Part shown: positions 19,585 to 29,848 of the stretch, piece after piece
Layout: every line of letters starts with the position of its first letter
Position numbering within the stretch: the first letter of the stretch is position 1
Assembly (NCBI GenBank): GCA_016932815.1
Contig: JAFGCC010000013.1
Coordinates: forward strand, 1-64,000
DNA: 64,000 bases
Reading direction: 5' to 3'
Source of the DNA: Microcaldota archaeon
GTDB lineage: Archaea; Micrarchaeota; Micrarchaeia; Anstonellales; Bilamarchaeaceae
Program-made: the position numbers and the translations under genes
Notes under the pieces: generated by a model
Seen by the model: only the letters and a program-made list of their open reading frames with translations
What the model was told of the DNA's origin: nothing
The model's database searches: none

Positions 19585-20580
19585 GTGCGATTCATGATTA
19601 AGAAGGCGTTTGCGCTTTTTGCGGTGCTGCTGCTCCTAGCAGGGTGCCCTGGAAACGACGATGGGTTGCTTGACGAAGGCACTGGCGGGGGAAGCACGGG
19701 CGGAACCGGGAGCCAGGAGCACATATCAATTGAAAATGGCACCAGCTCCCAGATTTCGGCAGGCGAATACGAGGAAGGCGAGTTTATTCCCGCAAGCGAA
19801 TACGCAGAAAACGTGAACTCAAGCCTGTTTATTTACTTTATTTCCGTGGGCTACGGAGACACCCAGGGAGACGCCATACTAGTCAAGAAAGGCGACTTCG
19901 ACATGGTAATTGACGGCGGGCCCGTGGCCAAAAAATACGACGTAGTGAACTTCCTCCTCGCAAAAGGCGTAGATGACATTGAAGTCCTGGTTTCCACCCA
20001 CGAAGACGCGGAGCACTACGGGGGGCTCTCCTACATAGGCGAGCAGTTCCGGGTTGCGGAGGTTTGGAGGCCGGCAGAAGGCTCCGAATCATACTCAAGC
20101 ATGCTTGAGGAAATAGGCGCAGAAGACGGCGTGAAATACGTCGGGCTGGGGGACTCCTACGAATTCAACGGCATGAGTGTTAGCGTGCTAAACCCCATAA
20201 AAGGAGAAGGGCGCTTCTTCGATTCGGACAACGACGGGGTGGTCCTCCGGATTGAAGACCGCGGATTCTGCATCCTCCTGGATGCGGACATAGACAGCAG
20301 CGCGCAAACCAAGGTGCTAACCGGAACCGGAACCTGCGACGTTGTGCAGATGCCCTGGCACGGGATGAGCGAAGGGCTCTACAACCTGGATTTCTTCTTT
20401 GACGTCCTAGAGCCGCAAGCCGCGATAATAAGCGGGAGCGCATCCGACTGGACCAAGACCCGCCAGACGCTCTTCAACAAGGCGGCGCTCCGGGGAATAG
20501 GGATATACCCCAACTACAACGGCACCGGCGCAAAGGTGACTTTTGACGGATACGATTTCGCAATCACGATAGAGGAATGA
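19585..20580 (+). CDS. ComEC-like metallo-beta-lactamase-fold lipoprotein
   Basis: Lipobox LLAGCPGN; GDTQGDAILVKKGDFDMVIDGG, STHEDAEHYGGL, ILLDADIDSSAQ, MPWHGMSEGLYN. Confidence 0.8.
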   Translation: MRFMIKKAFALFAVLLLLAGCPGNDDGLLDEGTGGGSTGGTGSQEHISIENGTSSQISAGEYEEGEFIPASEYAENVNSSLFIYFISVGYGDTQGDAILVKKGDFDMVIDGGPVAKKYDVVNFLLAKGVDDIEVLVSTHEDAEHYGGLSYIGEQFRVAEVWRPAEGSESYSSMLEEIGAEDGVKYVGLGDSYEFNGMSVSVLNPIKGEGRFFDSDNDGVVLRIEDRGFCILLDADIDSSAQTKVLTGTGTCDVVQMPWHGMSEGLYNLDFFFDVLEPQAAIISGSASDWTKTRQTLFNKAALRGIGIYPNYNGTGAKVTFDGYDFAITIEE

Positions 20581-20641
20581 TGGTTGCAATGGATTGCGCA
20601 GGAAGGCACTTGGAAACCGTGCAGGAGGGCAGGGAAGGCCC

Positions 20642-21793
20642 ATGAAAATAGTGCAGGCCGTCCACTCATTTCCCCCCAGGATTGGGGGCGTGGAGAGGCA
20701 CGCATACGAGCTTTGCAAGAACCTCGCTTCCATGGGAAACAGCGTAACCGTGCACACTTCCGGAGGCGGAAAGGGGAGCGGGGCGGCGAACCCCTCACAA
20801 AAACCCGCACCCGCAAAAGAGGGTGCCGGAAGGTTCCTAATAAAACGGCACTGGGGGCTTAGGTTCCCCTTTTTTTCTTCGGTGGTGGTAGTCCCGTTCC
20901 TGGCACTGAGGCTGATTGCGGAGGATGCGGACATCTATGTTTCGCACGGCTATGGCTCTCTGATGCCCTTTTGCACGGCCGTTGCCGCCATCCTCAAGCG
21001 GAAGCCGTTCGTATTCACCGTGCACGGCTACCCAAGGCTAAGCGGAATGGGGAGGATTGCCCTATGGATTTACCGCAATACCATAGCAAGGGTGGTCCTG
21101 GGAGCCGCATCCAAAATAATCGTGGTCTCGCGCGAATCCAAGAAGTACCTAGTTGGCGAAACTAACATGGGAAAAGTCATCTACATCCCAAACGGGGTGG
21201 ACACCAAGGCGTTTTCCTGCCCCTCATTTAGGGAAGGAGAATACATCTCCTATGTGGGGCGGCTGGACAAGGACAAGCAGGTCGGGATGCTAATAAACGC
21301 AGTATCCCGCATGAAGCAGAAGGCAAGGGTGCTGATTGCCGGAAACGACGAGGGGCAGAGGCCCGGGCTAATCGAGCACGCAAAGAACCGGAGGGTGGAT
21401 GCCGAATTCACGGAAGTGGAGCCCGAAGAGGCCCCAAGCATCTACTGCTACTCAAAAGCCATCGTTCTCCCTAGCAGGTACGAGGGATTTTCCCTTGTGT
21501 GGCTTGAGGCTATGTCTTGCGGGCGCCCGATTTTCTCCACGCCCGTCGGGCAGGCGCCCGAACTATTCAGGGAAGCCTACGGGGAGCACGCGGAGAAGTT
21601 CCTATTCCCGGATGAGAGGGGGCTCACAGAGCGCCTTGACTATTTCGTGGAAAACGAAAAGGAGTTCGTGCCAATAGTGAAGAAGGCGCGGGAACTAGTT
21701 GAGAAGGAATATTCCTGGGTTAGGATGAGCGAGAAAACCCTTGCCGTTTACGAGTCTGCCCTGGGGATTGGGAAAGAGGATAAAAAGGAATAA
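20642..21793 (+). CDS. glycosyltransferase family 4 (GT-B)
   Basis: MKIVQAVHSFPPRIGGVERHAYELCKNL and PSRYEGFSLVWLEAMSCGRPIFSTPVG. Confidence 0.9.
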   Translation: MKIVQAVHSFPPRIGGVERHAYELCKNLASMGNSVTVHTSGGGKGSGAANPSQKPAPAKEGAGRFLIKRHWGLRFPFFSSVVVVPFLALRLIAEDADIYVSHGYGSLMPFCTAVAAILKRKPFVFTVHGYPRLSGMGRIALWIYRNTIARVVLGAASKIIVVSRESKKYLVGETNMGKVIYIPNGVDTKAFSCPSFREGEYISYVGRLDKDKQVGMLINAVSRMKQKARVLIAGNDEGQRPGLIEHAKNRRVDAEFTEVEPEEAPSIYCYSKAIVLPSRYEGFSLVWLEAMSCGRPIFSTPVGQAPELFREAYGEHAEKFLFPDERGLTERLDYFVENEKEFVPIVKKARELVEKEYSWVRMSEKTLAVYESALGIGKEDKKE

Positions 21794-21850
21794 TCCGGGG
21801 AACCCCCGGAAATAAAGAATAAAGGGAAAAGAGATTCCCGCTTTTTCTGC

Positions 21851-23509
21851 TTACTGCTCTGCAATGTCTTCAACAAGCGCAGCGTATGCGGGCCTTGATA
21901 TTAGGAGCCCAAGGAGCGAACCCATTATCGTGGAAACCGCGAAACCGATGATTTCAACCATTCCCGAAAACAGGAGGGGAAGCATCGCAAATATTGCAAC
22001 GGTCACGTTGGTGGTAATTATCGCAAACGCGTTATCAAGCCGATCCTGCGGGGTCCCCTGGGACTTCTTTAAGAGTTCATCCGTAATTACAATCTGCGCA
22101 TCCACTCCCACGCCGATTGCCGCGATTATTCCCGCCATCGCCGCAAGGTCTATTGTGAAAGAGCCTAAGATTGCAAGCAGGATTATTAGCTCCGAAATGC
22201 TGATTGCGACTATCGGGAGCAGTATGTTCCTCCTCCTATACCTAAATGAAACCAGCAGCGAAATCGCCAATAGGGCGAGGAATATCCCCACGATGCTAAG
22301 GCGCAGGAACTCTTCACCCAGGGGGGCGGGTATCGTGGTCTTGCTCCCAAGCGAAATCTGGATTGGGAGGGCGCCCCCTTTGAGGATGGACTCTATGCTC
22401 TTTGCCTTGCTGTATGCATCAAGCTGCCTTGACTGCCCGGTTCCTTCGGCGCTCCCGCTTATTATGTAGCCGTAGTTGGGAGTGCCTACTGTCACAGACG
22501 GGCTTAGGACCGGAGAGGAGAGAAGCCCTACCCCGCTCCATTTTTCCACTATGAATTCCCCGCTTCCCAATTGCGAGATGTGGGGGGAAACGTCCTCGTC
22601 ATCTATTACCTGGAGAGTAAAGCCCTTTGCCTCAAGCTCTGAGCCTATCAGGGCTTCCATGTCCGCTGAGAGAAGCGCCTTGGTCTCGTTTGTTGCAGGG
22701 TGCAGGGAACTCATGTTCAATTCATCGTAGATATAGACCGAGATGTTCCCGTCTTCGGAAGTTAGCGCCCTCCTGAATGCGGAGCGGGCCACTTCGCGGT
22801 CTTTTACCTCCAAATTAGCGCTTGCCTCATCCCAATTTAGGACGACTATCGCGTCTTTTGGGCGGTCTAGGAACATGTATAGGGGATAATTGGCCTTCCC
22901 GTTTACCGTTTGCGCAAAATGCTCCGCGCCTTCCCGGGTAACCGAGAACTGGACTCCCCAGTCCGCGCCGCTAAGGTAAGCCGATGAAACGCTTTGTATC
23001 GTGCCGGGAAGTATCGCGTCTCCGGAGAGGGCGGTCTTTCCGTCTACTACTCCCGCGAACACCCCCTGGTGGGAGAGGAGGTCCTCAACCGAGGCTACCA
23101 GCTCCGGGTCTCCGCTTGGGACTTCCACGTTGATTTCGCTTTCCCCTACCGCGCGCACCTTGACTTCGGTAAGGCCGAACGTGGACGCCCTTTTCTTGAT
23201 AATATCAACCATTTCGCTCATGGTTGACTGGCTTGCAGGCGACTCCAGGATTACCGGAATCCTGGTTCCCCCGCTAAAATCTATTCCGAATTTCATCCCG
23301 TTGAACCCTATGCATAATAATGCAAGCAGGACGATTGCCCCTAGCGACATGAGCTTTAGTTCCCTCTCTTTCCAATAGGTGGAGAGCGCCCCGAAGATTA
23401 CCAGCGAGAATATTAGTATCAGGCCGGAGAAGGCAGAGTATAAAAGTACCCCCAATGCGAAGAGGGCAAAGAGTATTCCGATAACGTGTTTGTGCGAAAT
23501 CATTTTCAT
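21851..23509 (-). CDS. secD: protein-export membrane protein SecD
   Basis: FGIDFSGGTRIPV, RASTFGLTEVKVRAVGE, GVGVDAQIVITDELL. Confidence 0.9.
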   Translation of the reverse strand: MKMISHKHVIGILFALFALGVLLYSAFSGLILIFSLVIFGALSTYWKERELKLMSLGAIVLLALLCIGFNGMKFGIDFSGGTRIPVILESPASQSTMSEMVDIIKKRASTFGLTEVKVRAVGESEINVEVPSGDPELVASVEDLLSHQGVFAGVVDGKTALSGDAILPGTIQSVSSAYLSGADWGVQFSVTREGAEHFAQTVNGKANYPLYMFLDRPKDAIVVLNWDEASANLEVKDREVARSAFRRALTSEDGNISVYIYDELNMSSLHPATNETKALLSADMEALIGSELEAKGFTLQVIDDEDVSPHISQLGSGEFIVEKWSGVGLLSSPVLSPSVTVGTPNYGYIISGSAEGTGQSRQLDAYSKAKSIESILKGGALPIQISLGSKTTIPAPLGEEFLRLSIVGIFLALLAISLLVSFRYRRRNILLPIVAISISELIILLAILGSFTIDLAAMAGIIAAIGVGVDAQIVITDELLKKSQGTPQDRLDNAFAIITTNVTVAIFAMLPLLFSGMVEIIGFAVSTIMGSLLGLLISRPAYAALVEDIAEQ

Positions 23510-24588
23510 CCCCTCTTTTCCTTGTAGTAGAGCACCATCACCGCGTTTATGCCCCAGGTCGCAAACAGGTCTCCAATTAGCCCTGCAAGCGCCACCGCGG
23601 AAATCTCATAATAGGTTGAGATGTGCGTTAGCATTGCGAGAACGAAAAGCGCGAAGAATGCTACCATGGCCGTAATGCTCATAGTCATCCCGGTCTTCAT
23701 CGCATCGAATGCGTTTTCCCTCGGGTCCCCCCTCCGTTTCAGAATCCTCATAGTAAGGAGGATGTCCGTATCCAGGGAGAACCCCACTAGCATCAAGAGC
23801 GCCGCAAATGAGGGCAAGGAAAGCGGTATCCCAAATAGGCTCATCGCCCCAAGCGCTATTACTATGTCGCTGAATGCCCCAACTAGCACCGCCGCGCTGG
23901 GGACTGGCGCCCTAAAGAAGAAAAATACCAGCAACACGCTGACTATCGCGGAATACAAAACGACCGTGCCCGCCTGGTCTATGAAGTGGAGGCTTAGTGC
24001 GGGGCTCACCGTTTCGGTTGAGTAGCTCGTATATTGCGCGTGCTCGCTTATTGCATCCATTATCTTCTTGGTGTGCAGGCTGTAGACTTCCAAATATGCT
24101 TCGGAGAACCTCTTTTTTAGCTGGTTTAGGTTCGTATATGTTTCCGCTTTTTCGTTGATGGAAGCTATTTCGAAGAGCCTGTTTGCATTGGAGTCAAGTT
24201 CGGCGCGCTTTGACTCGTATTCCGCCATGGAGGAGGCGTCCTCATTTGAGTTGGCCTCCAGAATTGCGACTTCCTCTAAGAGGGAATTGAAGCCTTCCTT
24301 TAAGCTGTCGGCCTCAAACATGTCGTCTGTCTGCGAGATTTCGACCTCGGCCATCTTTCCCATCGAGCCCTCGTATGCGCGCACCTGCGCGTCAAATCCC
24401 TGCTCCGCCAGGGATTCTTCCAGGGCGGACGCATCCAGGTCTTCTGTGAGCTGGAGCGTGACAAGCGTTCCTCCCCTAAAATCAACCCCGAAATGGACAT
24501 TCGGGAGGAGAAAGAGCGAAACCAGAATCATCGCCAGGGGGAATATCGCAAGAAGGCGGTAGTCTCCCTTGTATATATTCGGAATCAT
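23506..24588 (-). CDS. secF: protein-export membrane protein SecF
   Basis: FGVDFRGGTLVTLQL, GFSLDTDILLTMRILKRRGDPRENAFDAMKTGMTMS; overlaps secD. Confidence 0.88.
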   Translation of the reverse strand: MIPNIYKGDYRLLAIFPLAMILVSLFLLPNVHFGVDFRGGTLVTLQLTEDLDASALEESLAEQGFDAQVRAYEGSMGKMAEVEISQTDDMFEADSLKEGFNSLLEEVAILEANSNEDASSMAEYESKRAELDSNANRLFEIASINEKAETYTNLNQLKKRFSEAYLEVYSLHTKKIMDAISEHAQYTSYSTETVSPALSLHFIDQAGTVVLYSAIVSVLLVFFFFRAPVPSAAVLVGAFSDIVIALGAMSLFGIPLSLPSFAALLMLVGFSLDTDILLTMRILKRRGDPRENAFDAMKTGMTMSITAMVAFFALFVLAMLTHISTYYEISAVALAGLIGDLFATWGINAVMVLYYKEKRG

Positions 24589-24670
24589 TTCAAAACCCGT
24601 AGAAAATGTATGGGAGGGTATTATTATGGAATATTTAAAAATAGAACCCAATTATGAATTAAACCCTCAC

Positions 24671-24741
24671 GCGACCGTAGTCTAGCGGTAGGATCTTGGC
24701 CTTCCAAGCCAATGACCCGGGTTCGAACCCCGGCGGTCGCA
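24671..24741 (+). tRNA. tRNA-Gly (TCC)
   Basis: GCGACCG...CGGTCGC acceptor; anticodon arm TTGGC-CTTCCAA-GCCAA. Confidence 0.95.
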
Positions 24742-24745
24742 TCGT

Positions 24746-24812
24746 CCCTTTCTTTTTGCAAATCTGTGCAACCTCCGGTTGCATCTCTTGAAGCGAGCTT
24801 CAAGAAAGAAAG
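24746..24812 (-). repeat. dispersed modular stem-loop repeat, copy B (type I)
   Basis: 67 nt exact inverted match to 30513-30579; internal stem-loops CTTGAAGCGAGCTTCAAG and GCAACCTCCGGTTGC. Confidence 0.88.
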
Positions 24813-24823
24813 GTTCGGTTCTC

Positions 24824-25000
24824 CAAAAGATGCTGGAAAATTTTGGTATAGATACCTGCTGGTACGAATATGAGCGGAAAAACCCCAATCATAAGAGGAA
24901 CTATCATCTAATAATCTGCAACAAAAAAAGTAGATACAATTTTTTAAATAGAATAGGTCTTAATCACACGGAGAAGCTAAGAAAATTAGTTGCTCAATTT
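24824..25000 (+). pseudogene. possible remnant of a LAGLIDADG-type homing endonuclease C-terminal segment
   Basis: KMLENFGIDTCWYEYERKNPNHKRNYHLIICNKKSRYNFLNRIGLNHTEKLRKLV resembles the C-terminal half-repeat; AT-rich, no catalytic motif. Confidence 0.45.
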
Positions 25001-25083
25001 GCCGACGTCGCATAACCCGGTAGTGCGTCGGATTCGAAACCCGATTCCGCAAGGAATTGCAGGTTCAAATCCTGCCGTCGGCG
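25001..25083 (+). tRNA. tRNA-Ser (CGA)
   Basis: GCCGACG...CGTCGGC acceptor; loop TTCGAAA; long variable arm TTCC-GCAA-GGAA. Confidence 0.88.
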
Positions 25084-25088
25084 AAAAT

Positions 25089-25161
25089 GCCTCCGTAGCT
25101 CAACGGTAGTAGCGATCGCTTCGTAAGCGATAGGTTGAGGGTTCAAATCCCTCCGGGGGCT
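25089..25161 (+). tRNA. tRNA-Thr (CGT)
   Basis: GCCTCCG...CGGGGGC acceptor; anticodon arm ATCGC-TTCGTAA-GCGAT. Confidence 0.92.
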
Positions 25162-25721
25162 CACAATTCCGCAACCAGCTCCGAGAGTTCTGGAAAACTG
25201 GTGTAGCCCGCTTTTTCGTTGAAGTGCCCAGCATCCTTTACTAGGATTAATTCTGCCCCCAGTCTCCGGGCAAGTTCTTTTTCCAGTTCTAGGGGGACGT
25301 ACGGGTCGTTTTCCGAAGCATACATGTAGAAGGCTCCGCAGTTTTCGCGTATTTTTTCCCAGTTGAACCCCTTTTCCATAAAGCTAGCATTTATGGAATC
25401 AAATTCCGGGATTCCCAGCTTCCCGATGAATCCCGCAACGAAAACGCACGCTTTCACCCTCACTTCCAGGATTTCAAGGAGGGAGAGCACAAACGCAGGG
25501 CCCATGCTATGGGCAACGAAAACCGTATCAGAATCAATTTCACCAAGATAGGGGCGCATAACCTCCATCCAGGAATCAAGGGAATGTCTTTTGGGCGTGG
25601 GGAATGCGGGGACTAAAACACTGTGCCCAAGCTTCTCGAGTTCCAGCTTCAGCCATGGAAACCAGTTTTCCTGCGGATGCCCGCAAGCCCCATGGATGAT
25701 GAAGATGTTCACTGCCCTCAC
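25161..25721 (-). CDS. RBBP9/YdeN-like alpha/beta hydrolase
   Basis: FIIHGACGHPQENWFPWLKLELEKLG, VAHSMGPAFVLSLLE, KDAGHFNEKAGYTSFPEL. Confidence 0.85.
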   Translation of the reverse strand: MRAVNIFIIHGACGHPQENWFPWLKLELEKLGHSVLVPAFPTPKRHSLDSWMEVMRPYLGEIDSDTVFVAHSMGPAFVLSLLEILEVRVKACVFVAGFIGKLGIPEFDSINASFMEKGFNWEKIRENCGAFYMYASENDPYVPLELEKELARRLGAELILVKDAGHFNEKAGYTSFPELSELVAEL

Positions 25722-26248
25722 TTTTCCATGTTCTCAAAAAAGCGGCGTATGGTATCCCGGTTGTTTCCCGCGTATTTTACATAGAGCATGAGCCTTGAAA
25801 ATACCTTCTTGGGCAGGAAATTCATGAGGTCTTCTGCCTTCACTTTGGGATTTCCCTCTAGGACTTCCATGATTTCGTTTATCTTCTTGCTGTTTGAGCG
25901 CTTTACCCTGTTGGTGTATTTCCTGCGGGTTTTCACCTTCTCAATTTCATCCCAGAGGCAGGTGGCTTTTCCCAGCATGAACAATTCGTAGAGCTGGAAG
26001 CGCTCTTCCTGGGGAAGCGCATCGAAGTCTTCTTTTTCCCCATTGAACTTCCTGCGCAGGTGCGGGATATAAGTATAGACCGTCTGCTCGCGGTGCTTGG
26101 CCTCAAGCTCGTAATAGTGGTCTTCGTGGAAAGGGGGCACGGTTTCCCTGGCATTCGGGAAAGATGAAAGATTCTGTGCCGATTCTTCCTTGGTTTTTTG
26201 AGCGAGCATCCACACACCAATTTGGGGTAAGCATAAAGATACAAACAA
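25718..26248 (-). CDS. hypothetical protein
   Basis: 176 aa ORF overlapping the hydrolase gene start. Confidence 0.6.
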   Translation of the reverse strand: MFVSLCLPQIGVWMLAQKTKEESAQNLSSFPNARETVPPFHEDHYYELEAKHREQTVYTYIPHLRRKFNGEKEDFDALPQEERFQLYELFMLGKATCLWDEIEKVKTRRKYTNRVKRSNSKKINEIMEVLEGNPKVKAEDLMNFLPKKVFSRLMLYVKYAGNNRDTIRRFFENMEK

Positions 26249-26263
26249 AACCTTTTTAATGGA

Positions 26264-27334
26264 CTATTTCGGCACGAGGGTGCGGATAGGATGCAGGAGC
26301 AATCCCGGCCAAATCATGCGCATGGGGCTGTCCATGTTTCCCTCTTTTTCTAGGAATTCCTCCACCCTGAAAGCGGAAGCAATTGAGCCTATTGCGCGCA
26401 GCGAGGAGTCGCTAAGCCTCCCAAGCGCCCTGTGCATCTGGTAGTGCGCATCCAGGTCGTGCCCATATAGCGCCTTCCACGCATTCTCGTAATCTTTTGG
26501 GGAAGTGGCGTATTTTCCCGCGAGCTTTGCGCATTTGGTCCCGAATACCACCCCGCCCCCGGTAGTGGATTTCACCTGCCCTGCGGCATCGCCCACCAGG
26601 AGAATGTTCCTGCGGGAAGCTGATAGGGCGGTTTTCCTCCTCCTCTCAAGGGGTATTACCGAATACCTCCTCTCTTTTGGGATGGAGGTTCCAATCAGCC
26701 TGGAGAGGCAATCAAGCGCCGCATCCGGATTGCTTGGGAGGACGCAGCCAACTCCTGCTTCCGCATATTCTTCGTTGTGCGGGATTACCCACCCAAAAAA
26801 GCCCGGGAACTTGTCGTTTGAGAGGAAAACCCGCACGTAATCCTTGAATTGGCCATCGTGCCGGATTGTCGCCTGGGCGGTGCCGGCAAACCTCCTTATT
26901 TTCGGGAATCCAAAATGCGAAGCGACCATGGAGCCTGGCCCGTCCGCGCCTATTATGCTGCCTTCGCCAAATGGGGGAAGAGCCCTTTTTCCGCAAAAGA
27001 GCTTCGCGCCTTCATCTTGTGCCTTCTGTGCCAGTGATGCATCAAAGCCTTCGCGGTCTATAACGTATGCTATGTCCCTTCCCGAATCCACTTTGAGCTT
27101 GTATCCTGCGCAGTCGAAGATTGCGCCGCGGATTTTATTTAACGCGTGCTTCTTGTAATTGGTAAATCCGCTCAATGATTCTAGGCCCTCCTTGGAAATC
27201 AGGCCTGAGCATCTAACATTCTCCCCGGGAGTTTCCTTCTGCTCGTAAATATGCACGCTGTGCCCGCACTCTAGGGCGGAGATTGCCGCAACAGAGCCGC
27301 ACGGGCCTGCGCCTATCACCCTCAGGGGGACCAT
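26264..27334 (-). CDS. geranylgeranyl reductase-family FAD-dependent oxidoreductase
   Basis: VIGAGPCGSVAAISALECGHSVHIYEQK, GADGPGSMVA, NILLVGDAAGQVKSTTGGGVVFGTKCAKLAG. Confidence 0.88.
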   Translation of the reverse strand: MVPLRVIGAGPCGSVAAISALECGHSVHIYEQKETPGENVRCSGLISKEGLESLSGFTNYKKHALNKIRGAIFDCAGYKLKVDSGRDIAYVIDREGFDASLAQKAQDEGAKLFCGKRALPPFGEGSIIGADGPGSMVASHFGFPKIRRFAGTAQATIRHDGQFKDYVRVFLSNDKFPGFFGWVIPHNEEYAEAGVGCVLPSNPDAALDCLSRLIGTSIPKERRYSVIPLERRRKTALSASRRNILLVGDAAGQVKSTTGGGVVFGTKCAKLAGKYATSPKDYENAWKALYGHDLDAHYQMHRALGRLSDSSLRAIGSIASAFRVEEFLEKEGNMDSPMRMIWPGLLLHPIRTLVPK

Positions 27335-27367
27335 GGATTAGGATTGCAGCAAAAAGATAAAAGAGGA

Positions 27368-28036
27368 TTACCCTACCGCAGAAGGCGCCTGCTCTGGGGT
27401 TTCCTGCACTGGGGCGGCTGACCCGGAGGCCTGTGGGCGCTGCAGGAAGCTTATTTTGCCTGAGATAGCGGCTGTGTCCTGCAGTACTTTATTAAGAGCA
27501 CTGCCCTCTAAGTAATCAGATACCTGTTCAAGGAATTCCTTTAGCTTAATGAGGCCTGCTGCTTCCTTGGTAAGATTCTCCGCGCTGCCCGGGCGGAAGA
27601 TTGCCGCCTTTACTGCGCACCTTGCCGAGAAAGCGAGGATTGCCGCTTCAGCGCGGGAGATTATCCTTATTTTCTGCATGAGCGCTGGCGCATCCGCGGA
27701 ACTATCGGAACCCTTGGAGATATCCATGAGCCTCTTAAAATCGTTCATCCAGAGAACCAGGTCCATCCTCTGCGCTTTTGGAAGATCCGAGAAATAAACC
27801 GAAAGCCTCCTCTCAAGCACCCTGTTGGCTTCCTTGCCTGCCTCCCAGGAGCGCCTTAGCTCAAGCAAGTCCCTGCTTTGTATCTGGGCAGTACCCCTTG
27901 CAGGCTCGGCCTTGGGGCGCCTGGACTGGAACAATCTTGCAACCCTTGAGAACACGCCCTCCCGCCTGGTGGTGGGGGGCTCCGGCACTATTGCCTTCCT
28001 GCTCTGGAACGTGATTTGCTTCTGCGGTGAGTTCAT
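27368..28036 (-). CDS. hypothetical protein
   Basis: 222 aa helical ORF immediately downstream of the 28078-29700 ORF. Confidence 0.6.
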   Translation of the reverse strand: MNSPQKQITFQSRKAIVPEPPTTRREGVFSRVARLFQSRRPKAEPARGTAQIQSRDLLELRRSWEAGKEANRVLERRLSVYFSDLPKAQRMDLVLWMNDFKRLMDISKGSDSSADAPALMQKIRIISRAEAAILAFSARCAVKAAIFRPGSAENLTKEAAGLIKLKEFLEQVSDYLEGSALNKVLQDTAAISGKISFLQRPQASGSAAPVQETPEQAPSAVG

Positions 28037-28077
28037 TTTGATTCCTCCTTGTGTTAGTTTATGGTTGTTTCTTATAT

Positions 28078-29700
28078 TTAAATGTTTTGGCCCGTGTTGC
28101 CCTGCTGCGCTTCGGTTATTGTCCTTATGTAGCCGGGAATCTGCCCTATATTGGTTAGGATACCGCCTCCCAATCCCTGGTCATAGGTATCCAGCACAAT
28201 GTACATTTCCTCCATCAGGGAGACATTCATCTTCTCTATGGTGCCTTCTGGCAGCTGCCCGCTTACTGCCTTCTCAAGCGTGCCGGAGAGCGAAGCCGAA
28301 ACGCCATCTATGGCAAGAACCACCTTGTCATTCGACAGTATTCTGGATGCCTGCTCGTATGCATCCGTCCCATTCTTAGCGGATTCGAGAAGCCCCACGA
28401 AAACGGGCACCCATTTATTGGGATTCATGCTCATAGACACCTTGCCCATGAACTCTATTATCTTCTCCTCGGTGGCCTGGGGGGCCGCGTTTCCATCCAT
28501 CCACGCTTCTAGGGCATCGGACATATAACTTCCTATGCGCGATTTCGGCGCGTCGCTAATCCTGCGCCCGCAGTCCATGACCGAAGGGTATACGCTGGGC
28601 TTCTCCTGGGGCTTTCCGAACTTGCCTGCTACCTTGGCTGGGATGTACGCTAGCGCACTGGCAATCGCGCCCGCTACGCCATAAACCGCCGCCTGTATCC
28701 TGCCAGGCGCCTTCTGTGCAGCCTGCGCCGTAGCGGCCTGCTCCCTGGTTTCCAGCTGTGCCGGGGCCTGGGCGTTCCTGCGGTTTTTTACAAAGTTCTT
28801 TATCCTTCCCGCAAGCGGAATTCCGTCTGGAAGGAAGTAGGATATCAGCCTGATGGAAGCGAACCCTATTATCGCAAGCGAGCTTCCCGTGCCAAAGCAA
28901 TTGATTGCCCCTTCGGTTGTGCCCGGGGCAGAGGAATCCATGAAGCGGCTAACATCCGAAACGATGTTGGGAAGCCCCAGGAACAATGCCGAAGTCGAAA
29001 ACCTGTTCGCAATCTTTTTGAGCGAGCCCCTGTTGAATGCCGCAGAGAGCACGCAGGCTCCCGCGCACACATACGAGGCTACGGTCCCGAAACCGGCAAG
29101 CAGATCCATGCTTGCAAAGCTGCCGATTTTTTCTGCTGCAAAATTGTAAACGTCCCTGAGGTTGGACATGAACGCGCTTCCCACATTGCCAAGCGAGAGG
29201 TCCGGGGACTGCTGGTACGCTGAAGCCCCGCCGTTTACCGCTGCGCCCCCTGCTGCAATACGCAGGATTCCCCTCCAGTACCTCAAAGGCGCAGTTATGA
29301 GCCAGGTTACCGGGGAAACAGTTGACCTTACGGGGCTGCCAGTAATTGCGGAATGGAACTTTTCAAGCGCCTTCTGGAACCGGGACTTTTCCTCAAGTTC
29401 CGAGAAATCCGCGGAATCGGTGAGGGAAGGGTGGATTTCCGCAGGCTGGGCACATGAACCATCCATACGGCTTGCCATGCTAACATATTCCGAAGGCAAC
29501 GGGGAATTGCATCCCATGGGGCCTTCGGAGCTGTTCCTGCTCTGCAGCACACTCGTGAGCGTAGCTACCTGCTGTTCAAGTTCTGCGATTCTCCTCGCAT
29601 CATTAATATTAGTTGGGGGGGCGGAAACCCGCTTCTGCCCTCCGCCTGCACCGTCTCCTCCTCTGCCGTTATTATTTCCATTTTTAGACATAAACATCAA
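28078..29700 (-). CDS. hypothetical multi-helix, possibly membrane protein with low-complexity N-terminus
   Basis: 540 aa; GNNNGRGGDGAGGGQ leader, coiled coil, several hydrophobic segments. Confidence 0.65.
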   Translation of the reverse strand: MMFMSKNGNNNGRGGDGAGGGQKRVSAPPTNINDARRIAELEQQVATLTSVLQSRNSSEGPMGCNSPLPSEYVSMASRMDGSCAQPAEIHPSLTDSADFSELEEKSRFQKALEKFHSAITGSPVRSTVSPVTWLITAPLRYWRGILRIAAGGAAVNGGASAYQQSPDLSLGNVGSAFMSNLRDVYNFAAEKIGSFASMDLLAGFGTVASYVCAGACVLSAAFNRGSLKKIANRFSTSALFLGLPNIVSDVSRFMDSSAPGTTEGAINCFGTGSSLAIIGFASIRLISYFLPDGIPLAGRIKNFVKNRRNAQAPAQLETREQAATAQAAQKAPGRIQAAVYGVAGAIASALAYIPAKVAGKFGKPQEKPSVYPSVMDCGRRISDAPKSRIGSYMSDALEAWMDGNAAPQATEEKIIEFMGKVSMSMNPNKWVPVFVGLLESAKNGTDAYEQASRILSNDKVVLAIDGVSASLSGTLEKAVSGQLPEGTIEKMNVSLMEEMYIVLDTYDQGLGGGILTNIGQIPGYIRTITEAQQGNTGQNI

Positions 29701-29848
29701 CTACTCCTAGTGGTTATTATTGGGATAAGATGTGTTTAAAAAGGTATGCTTGTGTGTTATTCTCCCCAAGAGCACCCCATGAACGGATGTATGAGGTGGA
29801 TACACGATTTTAAAACGTTTTGCGCACAATAAGGGATACGCTTTTAGC

